Positions 1 to 10,120 are shown, counted from the stretch's first letter. The stretch is 64,000 bases of DNA from an uncultured Hyphomonas sp. (GCF_963678875.1 NZ_OY787456.1:2356001-2420000); one strand, 5' to 3'. The notes: generated by a model not told the origin, from the letters alone. Program-made: numbers and translations.

Positions 1-894
1 GAGGCTGATGCGGTTGCCGACGGCCTCTCAGGCAAACGGGACGTCTTCTACCAATCGCCCGATGGCTTGCAGCTCTATGCTGCGGATTATGGCCCCATGG
101 ATGCGCCCCTGACCGTCCTGTGCATGCACGGCCTGACGCGAAATCATAAGGATTTCGAACCGCTTATCAGCAAGCTGGACCTGCCATGCCGCTTCCTTTC
201 GGTCGACGTTCGCGGCAGGGGCGCGTCGGACCGCGATCCGAACCGCGCCTATTCCCCGGATGTCTATGTCGGTGACATGATCGCGCTTCTGACCCAGCTT
301 CAGATCGACAAGGTGACCCTGATCGGGACGTCCATGGGCGGCCTGATGGCCATGATCATGTCCCAGGCCCTGAAAGGCCGCATTCAGGGAATTGTCCTCA
401 ATGATGTCGGCCCCGCGGTGAACCCCGCCGGTCTCCGGCGTATCGCAAGCTACACCAGCGATGTCAGGTCTTTCCCCGACTGGGACAGTGCCGCGACAGC
501 CATCCGGGACAGTCAACACACGGTTTTTCCCGACTTCACCGAAACGGACTGGGCCAGCTTCGCCCGGCAAACCTGCCGGGAAACGGAAGAAGGCCGTGTC
601 GAATTCGATTACGATCCTGCCATCACTGAAAACATGGACGTTTCCGGCGCTGGCTGGAAGGTCAATTTCATGATGTGGCGCCTGTTCGGACGTATGAAGA
701 CAATTCCATTGCTGACCATCCGCGGCGAATATTCGGACATCCTCATCCCCGCCACGGCCAAGCGAATGTGCCGCCGCCACAAGCAGTGCAGACTGGTGAC
801 TGTGCCAAACCGCGGACATGCGCCCATGCTGTCCGAACCCGAGGCTGTCTCAGCCATTTCCGAATTTCTCCAGCGCCAGATCCCCGCCGCCTGA
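1..894 (+). CDS. alpha/beta hydrolase, 5'-truncated by window edge
   Basis: Partial gene. The reading frame is open to base 1, so the true start lies upstream; the first possible start inside the window (TTG at 67) has no ribosome binding site. The protein is a cytoplasmic alpha/beta-hydrolase: HG oxyanion turn (CMHGLTRN), nucleophile elbow GTSMGG, acid in RGEYSD and catalytic His in NRGHAPM. All three catalytic positions are present, so it should be active as an esterase or similar hydrolase. The substrate cannot be inferred. It ends 269 bases before the next gene on the same strand and has no obvious operon partner inside the window. Confidence 0.85.
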   Translation, partial: EADAVADGLSGKRDVFYQSPDGLQLYAADYGPMDAPLTVLCMHGLTRNHKDFEPLISKLDLPCRFLSVDVRGRGASDRDPNRAYSPDVYVGDMIALLTQLQIDKVTLIGTSMGGLMAMIMSQALKGRIQGIVLNDVGPAVNPAGLRRIASYTSDVRSFPDWDSAATAIRDSQHTVFPDFTETDWASFARQTCRETEEGRVEFDYDPAITENMDVSGAGWKVNFMMWRLFGRMKTIPLLTIRGEYSDILIPATAKRMCRRHKQCRLVTVPNRGHAPMLSEPEAVSAISEFLQRQIPAA

Positions 895-1163
895 CCTATT
901 CGGAGTGCTGCCGGAAGGTTGCAGGCCCGGGTTGAACGCGCCGGGTCAGCGCGCGTCCCGCTGCTTTTTGTTCACCCTGAATTCCCAACCAATTGAAGGT
1001 GGGAGTGGCTCCGCGCCCCGGGAGGAAGCGAATTTTTTTCCGGCGTCTGGATAATTCCTGTCGCAGTTTCGTCATCTTCGTGGTGATCGCCCATCGCGTG
1101 GCGTTTCCGCGGGTTGCCTCGGCCGGACTATCCGGGGTCACATTGAACAGGGGTGAATTCAGG
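895..1163 (+). other. 269-base leader region before the receptor
   Basis: No gene recognised. It must hold the promoter of the receptor at 1164. I see no convincing Fur box, riboswitch or terminator. The frame of the receptor stays open here but lacks signal-peptide character. Confidence 0.4.
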
Positions 1164-3716
1164 ATGTCTAAAATCAACAGACCGCTGGGAAGAGCGGGTT
1201 TGGCTTGCGCGGCTTCCGTGCTCGCAATGCAGTCCATGGGCGCTTTCGCAGACCAGGCGGAACCTACGGCCGCAGAAGTGTCGGCTGCGGCTGAGGAACA
1301 AAGTGTTCAGGATACGGTTATTATCACTGGTGTCCGCGGCGCGCCGCGCTCCGTGATCGACAGCCCGACGCCGATCGATGTTTTCACGTCCGAAGACATC
1401 GAACAGGGCAGCCCGACAGGCATCTACGAATCCATCCGCTATCTCGTGCCTTCCTTCAACCTGCCGAGCCGTGGGGGCGGCGGCACTGCAACCATCATCG
1501 CAACAGGCGGCCTGCGCGGCCTGAACCCGGACCACACGCTGGTTCTCGTGAACGGCAAGCGCCGCCACAAGACCGCACTGATCAACTCGGTGTCCTCGCT
1601 CTACAACGGCGCGGCCGGCGTGGACCTCAACATGATCCCGTCTTCGGCGATTGCGCAGATCGAAGTGCTGCGTGACGGCGCTGCGGCGCAATACGGATCG
1701 GACGCCATCGCAGGCGTGATCAACATCATCCTGAAGGATGGCACCGACGGCGGTGAAGCGTCCGTCAGCTACGGCCAGAACTTTGACCGCAACGACGGCG
1801 CATTCCTCACCGGCTCGGTCAATCAGGGATACGCACTTGGCGAGTCCGGCAGCCTGAACCTGTCCTACAGCTTCATGGACCGCGATGAGTCCAACCGCGC
1901 CGTCGAGATCAGCGAAGACATCAACCTATATCCGCTGCTGGGCGACGGTTCGCGCGATCCGCGTGAAGAATCCATCGACCGTATGGTCACCCAGAACTAC
2001 GGCGCCTTCCCGCAAACCTCGCACATCTTCGGCGGGAACTTCACCTACGAGACCTCTGGCGTCGAGCTCTATGCCTTCGGCACCTATGGCGCACGTGAGT
2101 CGGTTCTGAACTGGTCCTTCCGCGCTCCGACACGGGACGTGGCCCTGCCGGAAGTCTATCCGAACGGCTTCCGTCCGCGCCTGACGATCAAGGAAGACGA
2201 CTACGAGATCGCAGGCGGCATGCGCGGTGAAACCGCGAATGGCTGGGCGTGGGACGTCTCCTCCAACTACGGGACCGACATCACGGACTGGGAAAACACC
2301 AACGGCCTCAACGCCAGCCTTGGCCCGGCGAGCCCGACCTTCTTCGAAGTCGGCCGTCTGATCTCGTCTGAGTGGGTCAATTCCCTCGACATGACGAAGC
2401 TCTACGAACTCGAAACAGCAGGCACGCTGCAGGTCTCCTTCGGCCTTCAGCACCGTCTCGAAAAGTTCGAAGTCGAAGAAGGCGAAGAAGCCAGCTGGAT
2501 TGGCGGCGACTATGTCCGCCCGGCCGGGCAGCCCTTCGCAGGCCAGCTTCTGGCACCTGGCTCTCAGGCGACACCAGGCTTCCGTCCGGATGACGCAGGC
2601 GAACTCGAACGCACCAACCTCAGCGTCTATGGCGAACTGGGCTGGAGCCCGACCGAGAAGCTGTTCCTGGACGCAGCGCTGCGCTACGAGGATTTCGACG
2701 ACGCCGCAGGTGACGAGCTCATCTACAAGGTCAATGGCCGTTACGAACTCGCTGACTGGGTCGCTGTCCGCGCATCCTACAACACGGGTTTCCGCGCACC
2801 GACTCTGGCTCAGCAGGGCTATTCTTCCACTACCAGCCAGTTCCGCGACCTGGATGGCGATGGAGAATCCGAACTGCTGCTCCTGAAGAACCTGCCGGTG
2901 AACTCTGCAGCGGCCCAGGCCCTCGGCTCCAAACCGCTCACACCGGAGACGTCGAAGAACGCAAGCGTCGGCTTCACCCTGACACCGCTGCCGAACCTCT
3001 CCGTCACGGTGGACGCCTACCAGATTGATGTGGACGACCGCATCGTTGTCACCTCGACCTTCTCTCCGCTGGACACCCGTCTGTCTGCTGATGGTGTGAC
3101 CACTGTCGGTGAACAGATCCAGGCGATCCTTGTCGCCAACGGACTGTCTTCCGAAATCAGCGGACAGTACTACACCAACGCCATCGACACCGAGACCAAG
3201 GGTATCGACGTCGTGGCAACCTACCGGCTGGCCACCGACTATGGTGACTTCAACATCAGCGGCGGTTTCAACAAGAACGAAACCGACATCCGCGGCATTG
3301 TCGAAAACCCGGCGGAACTCGACGCGCTTGGCGATGTCGAGCTGTTCGACCGCAGCAAGCAGGGCGCTCTGACGGACTCCATTCCGGACTCCAAGATCAC
3401 GCTCGGCGTCAGCTGGGACATCGGCCGCTTCTCGACGAACGTCCGGGGCACCCGGTTCGGTGGATACACCGTCCGGAACGCAACCAACCCGAACGCAGAC
3501 TATGACGTCGATCCGGAGTGGATCGCTGACCTCGAAGTCGGCTATGCTGTGTCGGAGGCCTTCACGATCTATGCCGGGGCGAACAATGTGTTCAACACGT
3601 ACCCGGAAGAGATCAACCCACCCGGCGCGACGAACGGATCGAACATGTACAACACATTCGCACCATTCGGCTTCACAGGCGGGTCCTGGTTCCTCCGTGG
3701 GGCTTACAACTGGTAA
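1164..3716 (+). CDS. TonB-dependent outer-membrane receptor
   Basis: Receptor of 850 residues. I chose ATG 1164 because it begins a typical signal peptide (basic start, then LACAASVLAM and an AFA-like cleavage region); the frame is open further upstream, but that stretch is not signal-like. A TonB-box-like DTVIITG follows. The plug is recognisable from GGLRGLNPDHTLVLVNGKRR and the RDGAAAQYGSDAIAGVINI segment, which is typical of receptors with a plug ending in ...GVINI. The C-terminus ends in aromatic YNW as in outer-membrane beta-barrels. It precedes a secreted acylase and an FG-GAP lipoprotein on the same strand, so the three may act on one substrate. An 11-bp hairpin lies just after the stop. 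Substrate unknown. Confidence 0.9.
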   Translation: MSKINRPLGRAGLACAASVLAMQSMGAFADQAEPTAAEVSAAAEEQSVQDTVIITGVRGAPRSVIDSPTPIDVFTSEDIEQGSPTGIYESIRYLVPSFNLPSRGGGGTATIIATGGLRGLNPDHTLVLVNGKRRHKTALINSVSSLYNGAAGVDLNMIPSSAIAQIEVLRDGAAAQYGSDAIAGVINIILKDGTDGGEASVSYGQNFDRNDGAFLTGSVNQGYALGESGSLNLSYSFMDRDESNRAVEISEDINLYPLLGDGSRDPREESIDRMVTQNYGAFPQTSHIFGGNFTYETSGVELYAFGTYGARESVLNWSFRAPTRDVALPEVYPNGFRPRLTIKEDDYEIAGGMRGETANGWAWDVSSNYGTDITDWENTNGLNASLGPASPTFFEVGRLISSEWVNSLDMTKLYELETAGTLQVSFGLQHRLEKFEVEEGEEASWIGGDYVRPAGQPFAGQLLAPGSQATPGFRPDDAGELERTNLSVYGELGWSPTEKLFLDAALRYEDFDDAAGDELIYKVNGRYELADWVAVRASYNTGFRAPTLAQQGYSSTTSQFRDLDGDGESELLLLKNLPVNSAAAQALGSKPLTPETSKNASVGFTLTPLPNLSVTVDAYQIDVDDRIVVTSTFSPLDTRLSADGVTTVGEQIQAILVANGLSSEISGQYYTNAIDTETKGIDVVATYRLATDYGDFNISGGFNKNETDIRGIVENPAELDALGDVELFDRSKQGALTDSIPDSKITLGVSWDIGRFSTNVRGTRFGGYTVRNATNPNADYDVDPEWIADLEVGYAVSEAFTIYAGANNVFNTYPEEINPPGATNGSNMYNTFAPFGFTGGSWFLRGAYNW

Positions 3717-3725
3717 AGTGGCTTT

Positions 3726-3753
3726 CTGGCCGGTCGGTTGCTCGACCGGCCAG
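3726..3753 (+). terminator. hairpin between receptor and acylase genes
   Basis: Perfect 11-bp stem CTGGCCGGTCG / CGACCGGCCAG with the 6-base loop GTTGCT, starting 9 bases after the receptor stop. It is followed by AATTGCATTTGCGGG, so there is no strong U-run. It could be a partial terminator or an mRNA-stabilising 3' end that uncouples receptor and acylase expression. Confidence 0.55.
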
Positions 3754-3788
3754 AATTGCATTTGCGGGATTAAAACAGGGAATTCGGG

Positions 3789-5957
3789 ATGAAAATTAGA
3801 CATCTGATGAGCGGCATGATCAGCGCAACGAGCGTGATCGCGCTGGTGGCATGTGCGGGCGCGGCTGTAAGCACGGAAGCGGCAGAGCCTGCGACGCTCG
3901 TGGCTGAAACTCCGGCGGAGGCACCTGCCCCCAAGGGCGAGATTTTGTGGGACACCTATGGTGTACCGCACATTTACGGCGACGACGCCGAAACGGTTTT
4001 CTACGGCTACGGTTACGCTCAGGCGAACAGCCACGCCAATACGATTTTCCGCCTTTATGGTGAAGCGCGGGGCAAAGGCGCAGAGTTCTGGGGCGCCGCT
4101 TACGAAGATACGACCAAGTGGCTGGTCATGAACGGCGTGCCCGCACGCGCCAAAGTCTGGTATGATGCTCAGACGCCGGAATTCCAGGCCAAACTCGATG
4201 CCTTTGCCGCGGGCATGAACGCCTACGCCGAGGAACACCCCGAAGCGATCGACGACGATGTGAAAATGGTCCTGCCCATTTCAGGCGTCGATGTTGTGGC
4301 ACATGCACACCGCCTCATGAACTTCGTCTATGTCGCCTCTCCCAACCGCACCATCGGTGAAGGCGATCCGCCGGAACTTGAAAAGCAGGGTTCCAACACT
4401 TGGGCTGTCGCACCGTCGAAAACGGCAAGCGGCCACAGCATGCTGCTGCAGAACCCGCACCTGCCGTGGAGCATGCCATTCTTCATCTATTATGAAGCGC
4501 ACCTCGTCGGCCCTGATTTCGAAGTCTATGGCGCAACCCAGGTCGGCCTGCCGGTCATCCGCTTTGCCTTCAACCAGCAAATGGGTATCTCCAACACCGT
4601 CAACGGCATGGTTGGCGCAACAACTTACGAACTTACGCTGAAGGACAATGGCTACCTGTTCGACGGTGAAGTCCTACCCTTCGATGTCGAGGAGACGAGC
4701 TACAAGCTGAAGCAGGAAGATGGCAGCGTCCTCGACGTTCCCGTCTCGATCCGCTCCACAGTTCACGGCCCGGTGTTCGAACGGCCGGATGGCAAGACCG
4801 TTGCGCTTCGCGTCGCTGGTCTCGACCGCCCGGGTATGCTCAACCAGTATTTCGACATGGTCACCTCGGACAGCTATGACGAGTTCCATGAAGCAATTTC
4901 CCGGCTGCAGGTGCCGACCTTCAATATCTCCTATGCTGACCGCGACGGGCATATCGAATACATCTTCAACGGCATGGCGCCGAAGCGCCCGTCAGGTGAC
5001 ATCAATTTCTGGCGCGGCCTGGTCCCCGGTGACACGTCCGAATACCTCTGGACCGAAATTCATGATTTTGACGACCTGCCGCGTGTGACGGATCCGGAGT
5101 CGGGATTCATTCAGAACTCGAACGATCCGCCGTGGGAATCCACCCTACCGGTTGCCTACAAGCCGGATGACTATCCCGCCTATTTCGCCCCGCGCACACC
5201 GCTGTCGATGCGGGCTCAGAACTCCCTGAAGATGATGACCGAAAACGATGGCTTCACGTTCGACGAATTTGTCGAACTGAAACTGTCGGCCGAGGCCCTG
5301 ATGGCAGACCGCGTGCTTCCGGACTTGCTCGCAGCGGCGGCCGGTGACGAAGACCCGGACATGCAGAAGGCCGTCGAAACCCTGTCTGCCTGGGACCGGA
5401 CCTTCTCTGCCGACAATCGCGGCGGGGTTCTGTTCGAAGAATGGGCAAAGCTGTTTGCCGGCCCGCGGATGACCGGACAGGACGGCTTTGCCGTTCCATG
5501 GAGCGCCGAAGATCCGATCAACACCCCGTCGGGACTGAAAGACCCGGCCGCAGGTGTCGAACTGCTTCGCAAGGCGATCGCGACCACCAAGGAAAAATTC
5601 GGCGTGATCGATCCGGTCTACGGCGAGGTTTCGCGCTTCATTCTCGAAGACGTGAACGTTCCGGGACACAGCGGTTACGGCAATCTCGGTTCCTTCGACG
5701 TGATCACCTGGTCTGAACCTAACGAAGACGGTGTCCGCACACCTGCGCATGGCGAAACCTGGGTGGCGATGGTCGAGTTCTCGACGCCCATCAAGGCCTA
5801 TGGACGCATGAGCTACGGCAACTCGCGCCAACCGGGGACGACGCACTACAGCGATCAGCTGAAGCTGCTGTCGGACAATGAGTACCGCGAACTCTGGCTG
5901 CAGCGTGAGCAGATCGAGGACAATCTCGAACGCCGCACGCCGCTCGATCCGAACTGA
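3789..5957 (+). CDS. penicillin acylase family (S45) lipoprotein
   Basis: Protein of 722 residues, a usual length for this Ntn-hydrolase family. The N-terminus is a lipoprotein signal with lipobox LVAC, so it is exported and probably membrane-anchored. The alpha-chain motif [15 protein letters not shown] is clear. Ser202 in [11 protein letters not shown] is the expected new N-terminal nucleophile of the beta chain after self-cleavage at Gly-Ser; NPHLPW and the later [11 protein letters not shown] region fit the family. Members hydrolyse amide-linked acyl chains (beta-lactams, acyl-homoserine lactones, lipopeptides). Which amide is cut here is unknown. It lies 72 bases after a TBDR gene and 23 bases before an FG-GAP lipoprotein gene. 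Confidence 0.9.
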   Translation: MKIRHLMSGMISATSVIALVACAGAAVSTEAAEPATLVAETPAEAPAPKGEILWDTYGVPHIYGDDAETVFYGYGYAQANSHANTIFRLYGEARGKGAEFWGAAYEDTTKWLVMNGVPARAKVWYDAQTPEFQAKLDAFAAGMNAYAEEHPEAIDDDVKMVLPISGVDVVAHAHRLMNFVYVASPNRTIGEGDPPELEKQGSNTWAVAPSKTASGHSMLLQNPHLPWSMPFFIYYEAHLVGPDFEVYGATQVGLPVIRFAFNQQMGISNTVNGMVGATTYELTLKDNGYLFDGEVLPFDVEETSYKLKQEDGSVLDVPVSIRSTVHGPVFERPDGKTVALRVAGLDRPGMLNQYFDMVTSDSYDEFHEAISRLQVPTFNISYADRDGHIEYIFNGMAPKRPSGDINFWRGLVPGDTSEYLWTEIHDFDDLPRVTDPESGFIQNSNDPPWESTLPVAYKPDDYPAYFAPRTPLSMRAQNSLKMMTENDGFTFDEFVELKLSAEALMADRVLPDLLAAAAGDEDPDMQKAVETLSAWDRTFSADNRGGVLFEEWAKLFAGPRMTGQDGFAVPWSAEDPINTPSGLKDPAAGVELLRKAIATTKEKFGVIDPVYGEVSRFILEDVNVPGHSGYGNLGSFDVITWSEPNEDGVRTPAHGETWVAMVEFSTPIKAYGRMSYGNSRQPGTTHYSDQLKLLSDNEYRELWLQREQIEDNLERRTPLDPN

Positions 5958-5980
5958 ATCTTCCAAAGGCGAGAAGCAAA

Positions 5981-7603
5981 ATGAGAAAGATACTGTTGGC
6001 CAGCGCGGCCCTGGTCTTCGCTGGATGCACGACCAGTCCGCCTGTTTCGGAAGAAGTCAGCGCGGAGGCCCCCGCCCTTGCTCCTGCGGCGCCAGCTGCA
6101 GAGGCAGCGGTCGTGGAGCCGGTAACCTCTCCGGCGCCTCAGTTCACATCCGTGCAGAGCGACCTCTTCGGCATCGTCGGTTCCCTGTCCAATGCCTGGG
6201 CAGACATCGATAATGATGGCGACCTGGACTATGCCGTTTCCCTGAAAGGCGGAGCCATCCAGCTCTACCTGCAGGAAGACGACGGCACGTTCACCGATGT
6301 GACTGCTGCCTTCGGCCTGCCTGCGTTTGACCCGAGCGCCCCGCCACCCAGCGCGGCGGACTTCCGCAACCCGGAATACAAGGAGTTCCGTGGAGTATCC
6401 TTCGGGGACTTCGACGGCGATGGCTACATTGATCTGTTCGCCGGGGCGACCATGCCGAACATGGCATCGCGCCTGTACCGCAATGTCGGCGGCACAGGAT
6501 TTGTCGATGTCGCGGAAGAGGCCGGCCTGACGGTGCCGGGACGGTCTTCGCGCCAGAACAACTGGATCGACGTCGACAATGACGGCGACCTGGACCTCTA
6601 CGCAGCAGACCGTATCGCCGACAACAAGCTGTTCGGAAACGAGGGGGGCGTCTTTACCCAGATGTTCCCGGATGCCGGTCCAACCGATGCCCGCGCCACA
6701 GTGGGGGCCTGCTGGTTCGACTATAACAAGGACGGCAAGCTGGACCTGTTCCTCGCAAACCAGTCCGGCGCAACGGATGCGCTCTGGCGCAACGAGGGCG
6801 ACAAGTTCACCGACGTTGCCCCGGACCTCGGCATCGACAGCCCCGGACGTGAACGGATGGAAGGCGGCGTCGGCTGTGCCATCGGCGACTATGACAATGA
6901 TGGCAATCTCGACATCTTCATGGCCGCCTATGGCCCGAACCGGCTGTACAAGAACAATGGCGATGGCACCTTCAGCGACGTCTCTGAGGCGGCCGGTATC
7001 ACGGAACCCGATCATGTCGTCGGAGCAGACTGGGGCGACTTCGACAATGATGGCGACCTGGACCTGTTCGTGGTCGGCTATGAAGGCCCGTCCGGGGAAC
7101 AGACCCCGGTCAACATGCTCTACGTCAATGACGGCAGCGGTGTTTTCGAAAACATCCTGACGCTGGAATCCACAATGAACGCCGCCGACCATGGCGTCGT
7201 GTGGGTAGACTATGACTTGGATGGCGACCTGGACCTGTCGGTGACGGATGGCTATGGCCCGGAAGGTGGTCACTTCGTCTTCCGAAATGACATGCCCGAA
7301 GCCCAACGTGCACAATCACTCTCGGTGATGGTGCTCGATGCGAAGGGCTATTTCACCAAGCCCGGCACCGAAGTACGTGCTTACGATGCCGCAGGCACAC
7401 TTCTCGCCACCCGCATCATGACAACCGGTGGCGGCTACAATGCCCAGAGCGCCATACCGGTTCACTTCGGTCTTCCCGGCCTGACGACCGTGGATGTGGA
7501 AGTGACCTACTTCACCCCGGCAGGGCGTGAAACGCTTACCCTGCCCGGCGTGTCCCTGTCAGAACTGGCAGGCCAGTCCCTGACGGTTAAACTGCCGGAA
7601 TAA
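5981..7603 (+). CDS. FG-GAP / ASPIC-UnbV repeat lipoprotein
   Basis: Protein of 540 residues with a lipoprotein signal (lipobox FAGC). The body holds seven Asp-rich calcium-loop repeats of the type DxDxDGxxD, for example DIDNDGDLDY, DFDGDGYIDL, DVDNDGDLDL, DYNKDGKLDL, DYDNDGNLDI, DFDNDGDLDL and DYDLDGDLDL. These form an integrin-alpha-like beta-propeller (FG-GAP/VCBS). The C-terminal part (about residues 440-535) resembles the ASPIC/UnbV domain. It is probably a surface or periplasmic binding protein. No catalytic motif is visible. It starts 23 bases after the acylase stop and is likely co-transcribed with it. Confidence 0.85.
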   Translation: MRKILLASAALVFAGCTTSPPVSEEVSAEAPALAPAAPAAEAAVVEPVTSPAPQFTSVQSDLFGIVGSLSNAWADIDNDGDLDYAVSLKGGAIQLYLQEDDGTFTDVTAAFGLPAFDPSAPPPSAADFRNPEYKEFRGVSFGDFDGDGYIDLFAGATMPNMASRLYRNVGGTGFVDVAEEAGLTVPGRSSRQNNWIDVDNDGDLDLYAADRIADNKLFGNEGGVFTQMFPDAGPTDARATVGACWFDYNKDGKLDLFLANQSGATDALWRNEGDKFTDVAPDLGIDSPGRERMEGGVGCAIGDYDNDGNLDIFMAAYGPNRLYKNNGDGTFSDVSEAAGITEPDHVVGADWGDFDNDGDLDLFVVGYEGPSGEQTPVNMLYVNDGSGVFENILTLESTMNAADHGVVWVDYDLDGDLDLSVTDGYGPEGGHFVFRNDMPEAQRAQSLSVMVLDAKGYFTKPGTEVRAYDAAGTLLATRIMTTGGGYNAQSAIPVHFGLPGLTTVDVEVTYFTPAGRETLTLPGVSLSELAGQSLTVKLPE

Positions 7604-7616
7604 CCCGCATCTGGTT

Positions 7617-7648
7617 CTTGGCCTCTCTGCATATGTCGAGAGGCCAAG
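7617..7648. terminator. bidirectional hairpin between convergent genes
   Basis: Perfect 11-bp stem CTTGGCCTCTC / GAGAGGCCAAG with a 10-base loop, placed in the 54-base gap between two converging genes. Neither side has a long T-run. The position makes a shared terminator likely. Confidence 0.7.
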
Positions 7649-7657
7649 GACGATCGT

Positions 7658-8443
7658 TCAGTTCACGATGTTTCCGACCGAGAAGCAGGTCATGGAAAGC
7701 GACCCCATCGTGTAGCTTTGCAGGAAAGCTTCGGCCTTCCCTTCGCCTTCGGCGGCCACCCCGGCAACATAAGCAAGCGGCAGGAAGTGATCTGGCGTCG
7801 GGAGTGCCCGCGCCAGGGCGGGATGGCTCAGGACCTGCCCCAGATGAGCAGGGTCCGCCGCCATCTGGTCGATGACCGCCTGATCGAATTCCCGGGCCCA
7901 GTCTTCGCCGAAATCGGATTTCCCCCATTGCACAAGCCGCAGATTGTGCACGACATTTCCGCTTCCCAGGATCAACACGCCCTCATCCCGGAGCGGCGCA
8001 AGCTTCCGCCCGAGCCTGAGATGATAGTCAAACGGCTTCATCGCATTGATCGACAGCTGGACCACCGGGATGTCGGCCTCGGGGAACATGTGCGCGAGAA
8101 CGCTCCATGTTCCGTGATCGAGCCCCCATTGGTCCTTGTCCTGCCCGATCCAGTCGGGCTTGATCAGCTCGGCGACGCGGCTGGCGAGTTCGGGCGCGCC
8201 GGATGCGGGATAGTCGTAATCGAACAGCGCCTGCGGGAAGCCATAAAAGTCGTGGATTGTCCGGGGATCCGGCATCGCCGTCACAACCGTACTGCCAATG
8301 AACCAATGCGCCGAGATGGACAGGATGGCCTTTGGCCTGGGAAGGCGCTGGCCAAGCGCTTCCCAGGTGCGGGTGTACTGATTTTCCTCAAGCGTGTTCA
8401 TCGGACTACCGTGTCCGATGAACAATGCCGGCATCCTGCTCAC
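7658..8443 (-). CDS. ygiD: class III extradiol ring-cleavage dioxygenase (DODA/YgiD-like)
   Basis: Protein of 261 residues that matches the LigB-type 4,5-DOPA dioxygenase family in length and motifs. It begins PALFIGHGSPM, with the metal-binding His, and continues with AILSISAHWF, a second metal-ligand region; LGSGNVVHNLR and the C-terminal PDHFLPL segment are also typical. These enzymes use non-haem Fe(II), or Zn(II) in some members, to open catechol-type rings. The natural substrate of the bacterial YgiD group is uncertain. Its start overlaps the stop of the YceI gene by 4 bases, which indicates translational coupling in a two-gene operon. Confidence 0.88.
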   Translation of the reverse strand: MSRMPALFIGHGSPMNTLEENQYTRTWEALGQRLPRPKAILSISAHWFIGSTVVTAMPDPRTIHDFYGFPQALFDYDYPASGAPELASRVAELIKPDWIGQDKDQWGLDHGTWSVLAHMFPEADIPVVQLSINAMKPFDYHLRLGRKLAPLRDEGVLILGSGNVVHNLRLVQWGKSDFGEDWAREFDQAVIDQMAADPAHLGQVLSHPALARALPTPDHFLPLAYVAGVAAEGEGKAEAFLQSYTMGSLSMTCFSVGNIVN

Positions 8444-9090
8444 TGACCTGCTCCGTATTCCGGTTCGACCAGTTTGAATTCTGCTTCAAGATGCAGTTCC
8501 ACATCATCGCTGATCATGGGCACACCATAGCTGACACCGAACTCCGAACGCTGGAGCGTTGTGTAGCCATCGAAGCCCAGCGAGAACTTGTTGTCGAGCG
8601 GATTAACCCCGGCCTTGTTGAAGTCGGCCGTGAAGCTGACTGGGCGGGTGACGCCCCGCAGGGTGAGATCGCCGGCAACGACGGCCGAGTCAGCGTCTGT
8701 CAGCTCAATGGATGTGGCCGTGAAACTTGCCTCCGGATGGTTCGCCGTATCGAAGAAGTCGGGCGTCTTGAGGTGGTTATCGAGCGCGGCATTCAGTGTT
8801 CCAACGGAATTCACGTCGATCGCGGCATCAAGCGTGCTGGCTTCCGGAGCAGCCGGATCCAGGTCCAATGTTGCAGACACGCCGCTGAACTGGCCGGTAT
8901 AGGTCGAAAAGCCCAGATGGCTGACCGACCAGGTGATTTTGCCATGCGCCGGGTCCAGCACATAAGTGCCGGCCGGAATGGTCACGGCTTCTGCCTGTTC
9001 ACTGCCCGCGCTCTGGGCCATGGCCGTCATGGCGCCCGTTGCGAGAAGAGCTGCGATGGCGGCGCCGGCGAAAACTGATTTACGGAACAT
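8440..9090 (-). CDS. YceI family periplasmic protein
   Basis: Protein of 216 residues. I chose ATG 9090 because an AGGAG sits 6 bases upstream; a TTG two codons earlier would have no proper spacing. The signal peptide (FAGAAIAALLATGAMTAMAQS) directs export. The mature part shows the YceI lipocalin-like fold markers: YVLDPAHGKITWSVSHLGFSTYTGQF, then DAAIDVNSVGT and GDLTLRGVTRPVSF. YceI proteins bind isoprenoid or other hydrophobic ligands. It is first gene of an operon with the extradiol dioxygenase and lies 157 bases after the stop of a co-directional LysR gene. Confidence 0.9.
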   Translation of the reverse strand: MFRKSVFAGAAIAALLATGAMTAMAQSAGSEQAEAVTIPAGTYVLDPAHGKITWSVSHLGFSTYTGQFSGVSATLDLDPAAPEASTLDAAIDVNSVGTLNAALDNHLKTPDFFDTANHPEASFTATSIELTDADSAVVAGDLTLRGVTRPVSFTADFNKAGVNPLDNKFSLGFDGYTTLQRSEFGVSYGVPMISDDVELHLEAEFKLVEPEYGAGQ

Positions 9091-9229
9091 GTCCAACTCC
9101 TGTTTCTGGTGTCAGGCCGCCTCCCGCAAATCTTGAAACCGGGACCGGGCCTTCATCTGATGCCAGGAAGATGTATGCGGACGCCGGCATCCACCATTGT
9201 GGAAGTAGGTTTAATGGGCATGCAAAAGC

Positions 9230-9238
9230 GTATACCCA
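9230..9238. promoter_or_regulatory. TGGGTATAC element upstream of the yceI operon
   Basis: GTATACCCA on the + strand, which is TGGGTATAC on the minus strand, lies 140 bases upstream of the yceI start. The identical 9-mer occurs at 10125-10133 beside the LysR start. A shared LysR-type binding element is possible, but nine bases is weak evidence. Confidence 0.25.
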
Positions 9239-9247
9239 AAAGCGTGC

Positions 9248-10120
9248 CTAACCGTCGGGGGCCAACAGGTACGCATTCTCCTCAAACGTCGCGATGAGAG
9301 CGTCCATCGTCGCGCGAATGCGTGGGGTTTGCCGCATATCCGAATGCACACCGAGCCAGATGTCCCGCTTCAGATCAGGCAGTTCCGGCAATACGCGGAC
9401 CAGCCGGTCGTCTTCGTCTCCACGGAACCGCGGTAACAGGGCCACCCCGCCCCCGGAGATGGCGGCCCAGAAGAAGACTTCACGGCTGTTGGATCGCATC
9501 TTGATCTTTCCATTCGGAAACTGCTTCTCCATCCAGAGTGCTTCCGGCAGATGCGCCTGATCTTCCATGACGGTGATCAGCTGGGGCGCATCCATGTCCG
9601 CGCCGCTCAGATAATCTGTACTGGCGAAGAAATTCAGCGCGATTGCCCCGATTTTGCGCGCGACAATCTGGTTCCCGGTGAAAGGCGCCATTCTGATCGC
9701 GATATCTGCTTCCCGCCGGGCGAGACTTAGCGCCTGCGTCGCCGGGGCCAGTTCGACATTGATGTTCGGATGGTCCTTTTGCAGGGCAATCAATGTCGGC
9801 GTCACGAACTGTGAAGCCAGCGTGTCCACTGTTGTGACGCGGACATCCCCTTCCATTTTGATGTCGCCGCCGAAGATCAATCGCTCGGCCGCAAGCGCTT
9901 CCTGCTCCATCCGCTCGGCATTCGCCAGAACGCTCTCACCGATGGGCGTAAGGACGAAACCATCGGGCGTCCGCTGAAGGAGCTTCGCGCCAAGCGTCTC
10001 CTCCATGGCGGCCAGACGCCGCCCCACGGTCGGCTGTGTCAGCTTGAGCGCACGCGCGGCACCGGACAGGCTGCCCTGTCGCGCTATTTCCAGAAAAGTG
10101 TGGAGATCATCCCATTGCAT
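9248..10120 (-). CDS. LysR family transcriptional regulator
   Basis: Regulator of 290 residues counting from MQWDDLHTFLEIARQGSLSG (ATG 10120); the frame extends 12 codons upstream but the family consensus begins here. The N-terminal winged helix-turn-helix reads AARALKLTQPTVGRRLAAMEETLG. The remainder is the periplasmic-binding-like effector domain (EADIAIRMAPFTG, ALLPRFRGDED). It is divergent from the FMN reductase gene and lies upstream of the yceI-dioxygenase pair on the same strand, so either unit could be its target. The sequence does not show the inducer. Confidence 0.88.
   Translation of the reverse strand: MQWDDLHTFLEIARQGSLSGAARALKLTQPTVGRRLAAMEETLGAKLLQRTPDGFVLTPIGESVLANAERMEQEALAAERLIFGGDIKMEGDVRVTTVDTLASQFVTPTLIALQKDHPNINVELAPATQALSLARREADIAIRMAPFTGNQIVARKIGAIALNFFASTDYLSGADMDAPQLITVMEDQAHLPEALWMEKQFPNGKIKMRSNSREVFFWAAISGGGVALLPRFRGDEDDRLVRVLPELPDLKRDIWLGVHSDMRQTPRIRATMDALIATFEENAYLLAPDG

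Noticed and set aside
1926..4238. Open minus-strand frame of 770 codons antisense to the receptor and acylase genes
   Set aside because: High-GC shadow of two well-supported genes; its translation has no recognisable domain, signal or ribosome binding site.
5855..7315. Open minus-strand frame of 486 codons antisense to the FG-GAP gene
   Set aside because: The repeated Asp codons of the FG-GAP protein give a repetitive antisense frame free of stops; no family features.
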